From the NCBI GenBank assembly GCA_037179335.1, contig JAKZHN010000011.1, forward strand, positions 588,428-652,427: a DNA stretch of 64,000 bases. Reading direction: 5' to 3'. Below the pieces are notes generated by a model. That model was given only the letters and a program-made list of their open reading frames with translations. It ran no database searches and was not told the DNA's origin. Position numbers and translations under genes: made by a program. Source of the DNA: Cyclaneusma minus. Lineage: Eukaryota > Ascomycota > Leotiomycetes > Marthamycetales > Marthamycetaceae. Shown piece by piece: positions 1 through 11,100 of the stretch (position 1 is its first letter; each line of letters begins with the position of its first letter).

Positions 1-51
1 GTCAGGCGATTAAGATTTGAGAAGCAAGAAAATGAAGGGAGCTGTGAGGGG

Positions 52-241
52 CCTAAATACCCGTTTGGCCGTTCCCTCCTTTCGTCCACTATCTTGACCA
101 CGTGATAACGTAGACCCAGCAACTTACTAATCTCCATTCACCGCTAGTGCTGTTGGGAAACCAGAATTCTTGTAGAGCGCCTCGAGTCTTGGGGAAAGGT
201 ATAAAAACATGCTCTCCTTGCCTGTTGCTAGATCTCCAAGC
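52..241. promoter_or_regulatory. Array module 1: divergent TATA / E-box promoter
   Basis: Leftward TATA CCTAAATACCC at 52-62, E-box CACGTG at 99-104, rightward TATA GGTATAAAAA at 198-207, and CTAGATCTCCAAGC at 228-241, possibly a start-site region. Left of the first TATA lies GAAGCAAGAAAA, which on the minus strand reads as the TTTTCTTGCTTC block found in several modules. Confidence 0.6.
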
Positions 242-681
242 ACCATAAACAAGTACTTAGCCATCATTGACTACACCTGATGGATGATATAATGAGAACA
301 TGCTGAGAACAACTTGCTTTCGACTAGGCGCAGAGGTATCGAAGCAAATGGGGACTCAAAAATGAACGCCTCGCTGCGAGGTGTTTGATAATACATGGGT
401 GGTCGAGTAGCAGATTTTTCTAAGCGGCAGTAGCAGGGAGCGGAAGCGACAGTTGCACAGGCTTCTGGACAGTAGGGTGGTGGGACGGTGGTAGCAATAG
501 TTTGAAGGAGATTGACGACTTGATGAGCTGGACGTTTTGTGATAGAGAGTTGAGTAGGGAACTAGGGAATTAATTACTGCTTCTTGGCGGCTGGGCTAAG
601 AAGATTTGCCTCGCATGCCATCACATATTGTCCAACTTTTTCGTGGTTTGGAAAGCAAGAAAAATAAGGAGGTGGGGGTTT

Positions 682-844
682 CTTATATACCCGCTTCCGT
701 ATCGATCCATCCATTCTTTGCCAAACCACGTGGTCACATGAATCAAACATGAAGCAACTTAGTTGTTTACGTTCACTGCTAAGCCTCAGACAACGGGGAA
801 GGTATAAAAAGACCCCCTTGACCCATGTTTCCAAATCTAAGCAC
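682..844. promoter_or_regulatory. Array module 2: divergent TATA / double E-box promoter
   Basis: Leftward TATA CTTATATACCC at 682-692, overlapping-spaced E-boxes CACGTG 727-732 and CACATG 735-740, rightward TATA GGTATAAAAA 801-810, and TTTCCAAATCTAAGCAC at 828-844. The minus-strand side carries TTTTTCTTGCTTTCC just past the leftward TATA. Confidence 0.65.
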
Positions 845-1274
845 AATCGAATTTTTTAGGAGAATTAATGCTGGGATTTCCCAACGGAAGGGATTTCGAA
901 GACCCCAAGAAAGACTTGCCAGGTAACTAGTTACCGAGGAAGGCTGAGACCGAACAAAACTCACAATTGCATCGCTGTGTGAAATATTCATACCTAGTGA
1001 AGTGGCAACAGCGACCTGGAATGACAGCAGCAGCGTCTTCTCAACAACAGGGTGGCAGCATGACGGTAGACGCACTTACCAGCAACTACGAGCTGCGCAT
1101 TTGCGACGTGAATTCAGGGAATTGCTGGTTTCTGGGCTCGGCAGAGTCAGACTATTTGCCACAGCTTTCTAGGTAAGATGTCAATGTAGGATGACTTTAG
1201 TGAGTGGGATACGTTGGCATATTGCACCCCTCTCCAATTTTGAAGCTTACTGTTGATATGCGGAGCAGTAGGGG

Positions 1275-1438
1275 CTTTAAATAGCTTTTCTCTCCTCTCG
1301 TCCCCTATCTTAATCACATGATTCACACAATTCCCCAGCTTGCTTCACCACCCAAGTCCAATCTCAAATTCCCATGGCCATCAGTCTTTGGAAAGGTATA
1401 AAAACACCCTCCTACTCCCTCTTTCTAAATCTCTAACC
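1275..1438. promoter_or_regulatory. Array module 3: divergent TATA / E-box promoter
   Basis: Leftward TATA CTTTAAATAGC at 1275-1285, E-box within ATCACATGATT at 1315-1320, rightward TATA GGTATAAAAA at 1395-1404, then a pyrimidine-rich run and TTTCTAAATCTCTAACC at 1422-1438. Confidence 0.65.
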
Positions 1439-1850
1439 ACCAGAAACTCCCCGGGTCTATAATATGGTTAGAAGATCCCAAGAACCACTTGTCTGTCGAC
1501 TAAATCCCTATCTACGAAAATAGGATGCGATAGAATGAGAGTCAATGCAGGGGGGCTCAGTTCAAAAACTCACAATAATGTGGCGTGACTGAATACGCGC
1601 AAAAGCTTGGCGTCAGTAAGATGCGGAAGCGACAAGGGCAGGGGTTTCTGGTCAGTAGGGTATTGGGATAACGGTAGGCAGTAGCTTGCAGGCTTACAAG
1701 AGCTCAGCGAGCCGGGTGTTTGTAATAAAGGTTAGGGAACTAGGGAATAAATTGCTATTTCCTGGCGGCTGGGCTAAGAGGATTTGCAGTTTGCTTGCAT
1801 TAGGTAGTTCTCTGCTTTGGGAAGCAAGAAAAATACGGAGCTGAAGGTCC

Positions 1851-2010
1851 TTATATAAATACCTCCTTCCGCCTTTGCTAGTCACATGACCCCACACAAC
1901 CGTCACAATATACTTCACCACCCAAGTCCCAGCTCAAGGTCCCGTGGCCCAGAGTCTCTGAAAACTAGGTATAAAAACACCCTCCTCCCCCTCTTTCTAA
2001 ACCTCCAAGC
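1851..2010. promoter_or_regulatory. Array module 4: divergent TATA / E-box promoter
   Basis: Leftward TATA TTATATAAATACC from 1851, E-box GTCACATGAC (core 1883-1888), rightward TATA GGTATAAAAA at 1968-1977 and TTTCTAAACCTCCAAGC at 1994-2010. It is the copy most similar to module 3 and among the best preserved. The minus-strand flank contains TTTTTCTTGCTTCCC. Confidence 0.65.
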
Positions 2011-2449
2011 TGATTTCCGCGGTTACGGACGTGGATGGCAAGCTGAAGGGAGCGATTCGAAGGACCCAAACCGGCCATAGTGCACGGATTAAGGTAGATG
2101 TGGAGCAGCGCGCGCGATTCTGAAATTTACCGATTCAATTCATTCAATTCAAACCTTTCATGATGACTTTTGGCGTGAGCGGGCAAAGGGATGGCGGCAA
2201 CAGGGACCACGAGCGACAACAAGGGGTAGGAGCGACAGCAACACGTCCAAATGGCGGAGATAACCATCTTACCAAACGAGCCTCGTGGCGAGCTGAGTGT
2301 TTGCGAGGAATGACTGTAGGGAACAACTAGTTTTCGACATACAGACATACAGAGAACTCCACTTCTATGCGTTCCGTGGCCTGAATGGAATGAAAGCAGA
2401 ATAGGAACACGGAAGAGCTTGATCGCCACGAGTGCAGGAGATGGATATG

Positions 2450-2493
2450 TTTTATGCCCTTGCAGTTTTACCCCTGCCAATCACAAGCACGTG
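2450..2493. promoter_or_regulatory. Array module 5: half module at the MET2 3' side
   Basis: TTTTATGCCC at 2450-2459 and E-box CACGTGAC (core 2488-2493) have the spacing of the left half of other modules and fall 599 bp after module 4. No rightward TATA follows. The MET2 coding end begins at 2582, so the array appears cut or eroded here. Confidence 0.4.
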
Positions 2494-2581
2494 ACATACG
2501 CTCAAAGCTTAGCTTTCCTACACATTCTCATTCTTAGCATCTACCCCTATTCGCTCTCCCACTCTTCATGAACATCCATTC

Positions 2582-4338
2582 TTACCAAGCAGTAATATCC
2601 CCCACCTCCGCCTCCCCAAACACAGAGTTTTTCGTAACCTCTGCCGTCCCCTTTTCCTCTTCCATCTCCACCGCCCCAGGCTTCCCCATAATATCCGGCA
2701 GTTCCTCCTTCAGGAACTCCAAAATATGCTTATTGACCTGTTCAAACTGCAGTAAGAAGGCATCGTGTCCTTCCGGACTATCAATCCTTCTCAGTCTCGC
2801 ATTCGGAATCCCTTCAGCAAGCTCCTCCTGCTCTGCAAACGTAAAAAGCCCGTCACTTTCAATACCCAAAACAAGTGTAGGCTGTTTAATTTGAGCGAGC
2901 GCTTCAGGGATTGAGAGGTTGGGTTGGGACGGCGAACGGGCGCGCGATACGTCATGCGTATCCAACTTCCTCGTAATCGCGATGTAACAGTTGGAGTCGA
3001 AGCGTTTGACGAATTTTTGGCCTTGGTAGCGGAGGTAGGATTGTGCGGAATAGTAGTGTGGTGTTGTTTGGCGTTTCGGTGGCAGTGTGACCGTTTCCTG
3101 AGTCGTGCCGTGAAATTGCGGATCGGTGACTTTGACCGTCTCGCCATTTCCAGCCCCATTTTGAGCCGCTGCGATGTCTGTCTGGCTGCCTGACCGCGAC
3201 ATCGAACGGGCGGATTTGTGCCCGTCATTGTGGATGCGCCAATGCTCCTCCCCTGCTTGTCCCTGTCCCACGCCCTGCCCAACGACCTCAGAATTAATAG
3301 CCTGCACCTTACTCGCATCCGGTGTATTGCGTCCAAATCTTGACTCAAAGCTATTTCGGCTCCTATATGTAAGCAAAGCAGACATGCGAGCAGCCCCAAG
3401 ACCGGTTACAGGCTGATCATCCAAAGCATAGTAGCCGTCGCAGTACTTCGGATCGGCGTAAATCGACTGGCGTTGCGTTTCTCCCCATGAAATGCCCCAG
3501 GCGCTGTGGCGGGAGGAGGTGGCTATGGGCACAATGGTGCGGACGTAGGTAGGGCCAAAGTAGGCCCATTCGAGGACGAGCATGCCGCCCATGCTGCCGC
3601 CGATTACGGCGGCTACTTGGCGGACGCCGAGGGAGTCGAGGAGGAGTTTGTGGATACTGTTTGATGTCTGAGGTCAGTCGATGGGAGCATTGAAGGACAA
3701 GAGGGGGTTATCGTATGGGGGTTATCGTATGGGGGTTATCGTATAGGGGCCGAACGCACTTCACATCATCGCGAATCGTAGTCAACGGAAACTCCGGACC
3801 GTAAAGGCCCTTGCTCGGATCGCCATCCTTCGCCGTCACCGGACTCGCGCTTCCATACGGACTACCCAAGCTGTTCATGCAAATCACGTAGAAACGGGAG
3901 ATGTCGAAAGCGCGTCCGGGGCCGCCCAACAGAGGGCCCCACCAGTCGGATACGTCGGCGCTGCCGGTGAGGGCGTGGCAGATGACCATGGCATTGTCGC
4001 CGGAGGGAGAGAGGCGGCCGCGGGTGCTGTAGGCGATGGGAACGTTGTGGAGGGTTACGCCGGACTCGAGGGTGAAGGAGGGGATGGTCGCGATGGTTTG
4101 CGTGGGAATTAGCGAGGCGAAGGGGTTTTCGGGTTGGGTGGGGGTTCTTTCTTGGTAGTATTCAGTCACTGTTTTCTTGGAGGGGAGCTGGGTGATGTGG
4201 AGATGGAGATGGAAGCAAACGGAGAGGAAGATAGGGGCGAGGAAAGAAGCAATTGACGAGGGTATTGACAGATGAGGGGGTGGACTGACCGTATCTTGGA
4301 GCTTGGGGTGAGCTCTCCGCTCCGTCTGGGCCGCTCAT
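2582..4338 (-). CDS. MET2: Homoserine O-acetyltransferase
   Basis: Transfers acetyl from acetyl-CoA to L-homoserine, the branch-point step toward methionine in the sulfhydrylation pathway. Exons on the minus strand are 4338-4290, 4168-3760 and 3656-2582, giving 510 residues. Introns of 121 and 103 bp have GTCAGT/CAG and GTGCGT/CAG borders. The start is the ATG at 4338 (MSGPDGAE...), which joins in frame to VTEYYQERTP; a GTG at 4169 is only the splice junction. The alpha/beta-hydrolase fold shows HALTGSAD near the start of the fold, the nucleophile elbow GGSMGG with Ser174, Asp421 in GIESDGLF and His450 in SPEGHDAF, a complete triad. A low-complexity insert (about residues 265-350) interrupts the lid, and the tail is acidic. 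The second intron contains three perfect 14-bp repeats. It is divergent with THO2, and upstream TGAGTCA/TGACTC sites suggest cross-pathway (Gcn4/CpcA) control. Family assignment is firm; intron borders are inferred from homology and splice motifs. Confidence 0.96.
3703..3744. repeat. 14-bp x3 microsatellite in MET2 intron 2
   Basis: Three perfect head-to-tail copies of GGGGGTTATCGTAT fill 42 of the 103 intron bases (3657-3759). They lie between the donor and the CTGAC-type branch point, so copy-number change would alter intron length without touching splice signals. Confidence 0.95.
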
Positions 4339-5143
4339 ATCTGCTGTATCTCACTGATTTATGAAGAGATTTCGTCGAGAGAACAGAAGGAGATGTTGTA
4401 GATGTCTCCCTAGGAGAAGCGAGAGTGCCAGATGTCAATTGGGGTGGTAGCAAGCAGGTTCATGCTGCTGTCCGTGGTCGTGAGTCAAAGTGGGATGGTG
4501 GGGGCTGTCAGCTTTGACTCCAGAAAAAGAAATTCGGCCAATGACGTTTGGTTGGTCCCACGTCAAAAGAGGCTTAAAATGCACGTCTCCACTGCATATT
4601 TGTGATGATTAATTGGTAAATTGATTGAGGATGTGTTCCTATACAACGTAGGACAGTGAGATAAAAGCTAGATATGCAGTTGATAAATACTACCCCGTCC
4701 AAGAACCAGAATTCAGTCATTGTGTACCACCTGAGCCGCAAATCTCAGTGAATGTAGGGCTGCAGTTCAGCAGCACGAGACAGCCTCGTTACTTCCCGAT
4801 GTGACCTAGCTTGTGCTCTCTGCAGCCTCAGGCAGCCCCAAGATCCACGGTGCACAAACCATGCCAGCCTTGTGCAGCGGCGCGCTTGAAGACATCGCGA
4901 CAATGAGCTTTTGAGCTCAGAGGCCGACAAAAAGTGCCCAACTCCAGCACTCCTGCGCCTTCTTCCACTCTTTTCCCACAACCACCGACTTCCTCTGCTG
5001 AAAGAATTCTGCGCACACAGCCCACAGCTGAATTTCTTCAACCCCTCCGAACCACACGACACACACACTACTACGAACAACCAACAGCTGCCTTCTGTGC
5101 AACCCAATCCATGACCAGCAATCGCTGACCACTCCAAGCGTCA
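4339..5143. promoter_or_regulatory. Shared MET2/THO2 divergent promoter
   Basis: This 805-bp interval separates the two start codons. On the MET2 side it contains TGAGTCA (4481-4487) and TGACTC (4515-4520), matching Gcn4/CpcA sites of amino-acid biosynthetic genes, plus GGCCAATGACG (CCAAT-type). The THO2 side is rich in CA/CT stretches without a clear TATA box, as expected for a housekeeping gene. I see no further gene in it. Confidence 0.7.
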
Positions 5144-8100
5144 ATGGCTCCTGGTGGCAGCAAGCGCAAGCGCGGTGAGCGGCCTTCTGACTCTGGAGAG
5201 AGCGGCAGACCTTCTCCCCACCGTCCCAACAACCTGGGCCTCGGCCAGCACGATAGCGACATGCGAGGAGACAATCGCAGACGGGACCAGCGCGGTGGTC
5301 GCGGAGGACGCCCCAGGAATGTCGAGCGCAGGAATTCCGGCAACGTCACAGCCCGCCAACCCAGCAATGCTTCCCAAGCACCTGCGCCAATGTCGCCTCC
5401 ACCTGCGAGACCAACGTCCTCTGGCAAGCCCTCGACGCCGGCTCCCTCGACGACTCCAAGTACCCCCGTCCCGACTGAGCCTGCCTCTCTTCCTACCCCC
5501 ATAACCCTCCCGACCAAACCTAACCCGACTCCCTTCGACTATGTCCTTGTTACAGACGAGCGCATATCTTCTTGGAACACTGGTGGACGAAAAGCCGTGA
5601 TTACAACTGCGCGACAGTCCCTGCTGGACGAAGACACCATGGATCTCAGTTTCGCTTTCCAAGAGCTCATTCGCGCTGCGATTGATGGACGACTGGAAGG
5701 CACGGATGCAGGAAACTGCGTGAAGGAGATCCTAGGCGATACCGAGGCGACGAGCGACTTTGATCCTCAAGCCCTCTTCCTGGACTGCCTGTCGATCATA
5801 CTCGAGCTCGAAGAGGCTGCACCAACTTCTGGACTACAGGACATGGTCGCAAACTCTGGTGTCTCGCCCGCCCTGATGCGAAAGCTGCTCGATAGCAAGA
5901 CCTTGGAAAGCCTGGGCATTGTACACAGCACCTTCTCCCGACTGGGCGTCCGACAGGTGACCAACCTCCTCTACCGACAATCAAACTACAACCTTTTGCG
6001 CGAAGAGACTGAAGGATACTCGAAACTCATAACCGAGCTGTTCACTACGAGCGCCGAAGCCCCAACCGCTGAAGGTGTCAGAGATGCATTCGAGAGAGTC
6101 AAGGGACTGATTGGCTCATTTGATCTGGATGTTGGTCGAGTCCTGGATGTCACTCTTGACATCTTCGGTGCTACCATCATCAAGTACAACAGATTCTTCG
6201 TCAAGTTCCTTCGTGCGAGCTCATGGTGGCCAAGAAGCTATGAGCTTGGCACCACAAGGTGGACTCGTGCTGGCAGTGGGCTTCCTCGATGGGCATTACC
6301 AAGCTCACCAGGCATGCATCTGAGTGAAGAGGACGAGGCCGAGATCGCTAGTCTACGCAGAGAGCGTGACGCGGAATTCTGGGACCGAGCGAGAACCTAT
6401 GAGAAGGAGAGAAAAGGTGGCATCAATGTATGGTTCGAGCTTGGTGGACGCCAGAAGGTCGATGAGGCAACGAAGAAGGCATACTTGGAGCGCATTGGCG
6501 AGCAGGACGGCGAAATCAGCAATGACCGCGACTGGATTGAGAAGACCGGCACACTACCACCTCCTGGTAACCGCATCGCAGCTCAGTTACTCGGATTCAA
6601 GTTGCGCTTCTACGCCTCGAGCACTCGGGACGACAGCGACAAATTACCTCCGAACCTGATCTACCTTGCAGCTCTACTCATCAAAATTGGCTTTATCTCA
6701 TTACGAGACCTCTACCCGCATCTGTACCCCTCGGATGAGCAAATGGAGAAGGAAGTTCAACCTAAGCTCACGAAAGCGCTTGAAGAGAAGGAAGCAGCCA
6801 AGGGAGGTGGCCCCAATGCATTGATGCTGGCTGGCGCCTTGACCGACGATACGCTTCCACCACCAGTCAGATCTCGAGAGACGGCTGCGAAGCCAGCCGC
6901 GGCTGCTGCTACTGCTGATGCAGCGACAAACGCGAGCAAGGACAAGCATGAGCCTGATGACCAGAAGATCCTTCTTCTGAAGAATCTTCTCATCATCGGA
7001 GCAATCCCCGAGTCATTGTTCATGCTCGGCCAATTCCCATGGCTTCTGAGAACTTGTCCTGAACTTCTGGATCTGACCCATCGTGTACTGCATCATTGTC
7101 TGAGTAAGATATTTGCCGAGACCACCGTCGCGTCACCGACTACCGAGTGTCTCCCCAAGGGTATTGTGGAGCCAGACCAGAGTAGTGCCTCAAAGGGCCA
7201 CATGCGACGTATCCAGAACCCACCGTCGAGACCCCTTCGTTGGCCGCATCCTGATACTCCTTCTTCCTCAGTGGACGGCAAATCATACCGCTTCTACTGG
7301 GACGAGTGGGCAGACAACATTCCAACCTGTCAAAATATCGACGATGTCTTCACTCTGTGTGACACCTTTTTGAACATATCTGGTGTCCAGATTGGAAAAG
7401 ACGCGACCCTGCTCTCGAAGCTTGCTAGGATTGGCTCCAGGAGCGTTGCAATGGACTCCTCGGATGCCAATATGGCCAGATGGCAGCAGCTATTGACGCG
7501 ACTGCTTGTACCCGCACTGAGCTTCACGGAATCCAATACTTCCGTCGTCAACGATGTGTACGACCTCCTTCGCAACTATCCCACAGCGACCCGCTACTCA
7601 ATCTATGCTGAGTGGTATGAAGGTCCTACCTCGCGATTGCCCGCCATCAAGAGTGCTTTCACTGCTGCCAGATCGGAGACAAAGAGCACGATGAAGCGCA
7701 TCAGCAAGACTAACATTCCTGAGATGGCCAAAATTCTGGCCAAGACAGCCTACTCATGTCCTGGAATTGTCTACAAGACCGCACTCGACCAGATCGAATC
7801 ATACAACAACTTGGCGGATGTGGTTGTTGAATGCGCCAAGTACTTTACTGATCTCGGATACGATGTGCTTGTGTGGTGTCTGTTGACTTCTCTTGGCAAA
7901 GATCGCGACCGGAAACAAGCAGAGTCGGCCCTTTTGACCAGCAAGTGGCTCGTATCTCTCGCAAAGTTCACTGGAAAGATCTTCAAGCGGTACAGCATCA
8001 TGAACTGTGTCCCGGTCCTTCAGTATGTCAACCACTCGATCTTCAAAGGCGAAGCAACCGACTTGATCATTCTTGAGGAGCTTATTTCTCAGATGGCTGG

Positions 8101-11100
8101 TGTGGTTCCTGACACTGATTTCAACGACAAACAACTTATGGCTATGACTGGCGGAGAGCACCTCCGCCGTCAGACTCTCATCAGCCTCCAGGACAAGCGA
8201 TACGAATCTATGAAGACGTCCAAGAGATTGGTGTCCGCCCTTACCGATACCCGACTTGCTGGACAGCTGCTGATTGCCATCGCTCAGCACCGTCAGTGCA
8301 TGATGTACCATGTCGAAGAACATGAGGCTCATATCAAGTCCCTGGCGACTATGGCCGATGACTCGCAGCGCGTCTTATTTTTGTATCTGGATCTTTTGCG
8401 AAGCAGTTTACCCGTGGAGAAATTTGATTTGTTGGTCCCCAGCATCAACGATCTCCTTCTGGAATTCCAACTTGAACCCAGTATGGCCTTTTTGATCAGC
8501 CGGGCAAGCATTCGAGCTCGACTGGGAACGCTACTTCAGTTGCCCACCGAAAATGGTGCCAATGGTACTGATTCAACGGCGAAGGTGGATGCTAACGGGG
8601 ATACGGCTATGACAGTCGACGATGGTGCTGCGAAAGTCAACCGTGACAAGGATGCTATTACTGAGGACGTTGCTATGACCGGCACTGAGGAATCCGAAAT
8701 CAGCAAATCTCCGTCCCCGCCAGCCACTTGGCGCCAAATTTTGGAGCCCGTCATGGAAGTCGTCAAGAAGGTTCAGCCAGAGAGTGTCTGGAATACCCTG
8801 AGTGTCGAATTCTATGTGTTCTTCTGGCAACTTTCGCTTCCCGATATCCGATTTCCCATGGACAGCTACCTGGCCGTAAATGACAAACTCAGGCTGGAAA
8901 TGGAGAGCTTACCAAACGACCGATCTCTCACCGCGCAGCGCAAAGAAGAGGTCATGAAGAGACTTCGAGCAACCTATGATGGTAATATGGCTGAGGTTCA
9001 ACATGGGTCCTCGATTCGCGAGCAGGTCCAGAAGCAATTGTCGAAAGAAAGGGGCTGCTGGTTCAGCAAACAAGCTGCCGCCTCTGGCTCTTTGAACGTT
9101 CTGATCCTGGAGAAGTGTCTTATTCCTCGAATGCTGCTCTCCCCCATCGACGCAGAATACTGTTTTGCGATGATCAAATGGCTTCATTCATCTGGCACAC
9201 CTCACTTCCAAACTTGCAAGTTGTATGACCAGCTGTTCAATCCGAATCTCCTGCGCAATTTGATTTTCACATGCACCATTCGAGAGGCCGAGAACCTTGG
9301 TCGATTCTTGAAGCTTGTTCTTGGAGATCTCGCTAGCTGGCACAAGAACAAGGAAACATACGAACTCCAGGCCTTGGGCTCCAATGGGAAATTGCCGGGC
9401 TTTGCTCGACTTCTCGACAAAGATGGGAAAGTCAAGATGTCCCGCGACTATGAGGAATTCCGACGAAACCTGCATGCTTGGCACAAGAAGCTGAACATTG
9501 CTCTCAAGCAGTGCCTGGGTCAGACCGAGTGGATGCATATTCGCAACGCCACTACTGTTCTGAAATGCATCGTCGAGCACTTCCCGGAATTGAATTACAT
9601 GGGTCAACAGTTCCAAGCGACCCTCATTGGTATTAATGCTCGCGAGACCAGACCTGCCAAGAATGCGGATCCCAACAAGGAGTACCGTGACGACATTGCA
9701 CTTGTTGCTGCGGCTCTGCTTCCGCAGTTAAAGAGAAGAGAGAAGGATTGGATCAGTCCACAGGCTTTCGCAAACAATCTGGTAAGAAAACCAATCCTCA
9801 ACATTCCCCTTCTTGAAGCTTTGTTAACGCAAAATCGCGTTCAGCCGACAGAAGATACAAGGATCCCTGCTCGCAGCAACGGTCCCGTGAAGAGCCAGCT
9901 CAAGCCGACCGCGCCTGAGTTCAAGCCTCAGTCCCGTGTTCCGTAAGTTCTACTCCTCTCCTACCCTGTATGCCGCATTTTCCTGACCGTTGTCTAGTTC
10001 AACCAATGGAGGATCCACTCCCAAGCCGATCCCTACGATTGAGGACGAAGATGGCGAGGTCAAAGACTCGAGAACTACTGGATCAGATCCTAACAAGGTA
10101 CCAATTGCTGCCAGCAGACCAGTGGCATCTGGTCATGCGCACCCGAATAGTAGACACGGCACTCCCGGTACAGCAGCGATCGACTTAACCAGAGGTCATG
10201 ATGATGGTTCGAGGAATCTCCCTCAGACCTCAAACTTTCAGCCTAGCCACCTTAACCCTGGTCGAGCTGATAACTTCAGGAGTACTTCATCTGGTGGCGT
10301 CCCGCACAATCTCCCGAACCGCCCAGATGTGAATGCATTCCAGCCTGGAAGACCCCCAGTTGATGGCTTCAGACACCCCGACAGAAGGGATGAGCGAGGT
10401 GGCCGCCCCTTCAACTCCATGCGTGGTGAAAGGCCTGGTGAGCTTCGCAGAGACGGCCGTCCTCGCGAGTTTGGGGGCAATGATCGCCCAAGTTTCGAAC
10501 CCCGTGATCCGAGGTCAGGACCTGGAGGCAATCCGCCGTTCGATGGTCCTCCACGTGACAGAGATCATTCCCGCCGAGATGGCTTCCGTGATATCCATGA
10601 CCCACCAAGGGACAATCGTCCTACCAGAGACACTCACGTGCCCGTGAACCAAACCCGCCCGATCGAGAACCATGGCAGGCTCCAAAGAGAGATTGCGATG
10701 CCACCTCCCAGACCGGCCCCTGCACCACAGCCGGATCGAGGCCCAATCGTGAACCCGGAGAGATTGGCCATGGTCAATCCTGATAGGGCAGAACTCATCA
10801 ACCCTGCACGTCTTAACCTGATCTCAGCATCAACCGATGCGCCTCCTCGCACAGATTCGCCCAGACGTGGTAGGGATGATCGCAGAGACGAACGGCCACC
10901 GCCTAGGCAGCCGTCGCCCAAACGCAATGATCACTCTGGACCTCCTGCCAGAGACTTGCCTGAGCCGAGACGCGATGAGCGCCCCGGCCGTAACTCGTCT
11001 GTATCTGATGCCCCGCCTCGCAATCGACATGATGACTCTGGTCCCCCACCTGCCGGCCCACGTCACGATCGACCAAATGAACGGTTCGGCGATCGATTGG

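Larger units (their letters stand above)
1..2560. repeat. Left segment of ~0.6-kb tandem promoter-module array
   Basis: Five degenerate copies of one module begin at 52, 682, 1275, 1851 and 2450, spaced 630, 593, 576 and 599 bp. Each has a leftward TATA-like box and a TCACRTG-type E-box; the first four also have a rightward GGTATAAAAA box. The last copy lacks the rightward TATA and ends ~90 bp before the MET2 stop codon. Copies are diverged but share ordered boxes. The short reading frames here are not conserved between units. The array probably continues beyond the window edge. Confidence 0.85.

Noticed and set aside
967..1176. 69-codon frame containing a Gln/Ser-rich stretch
   Set aside because: The QQ-rich part is the CAGCAG block of the array. 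Other units do not keep the frame.
4166..4453. 95-codon minus frame overlapping the MET2 first exon
   Set aside because: It lacks an ATG start and reads the MET2 exon 1/intron 1 region in another frame. The ATG at 4338 with a spliced GTCAGT donor gives the expected MET2 N-terminus.
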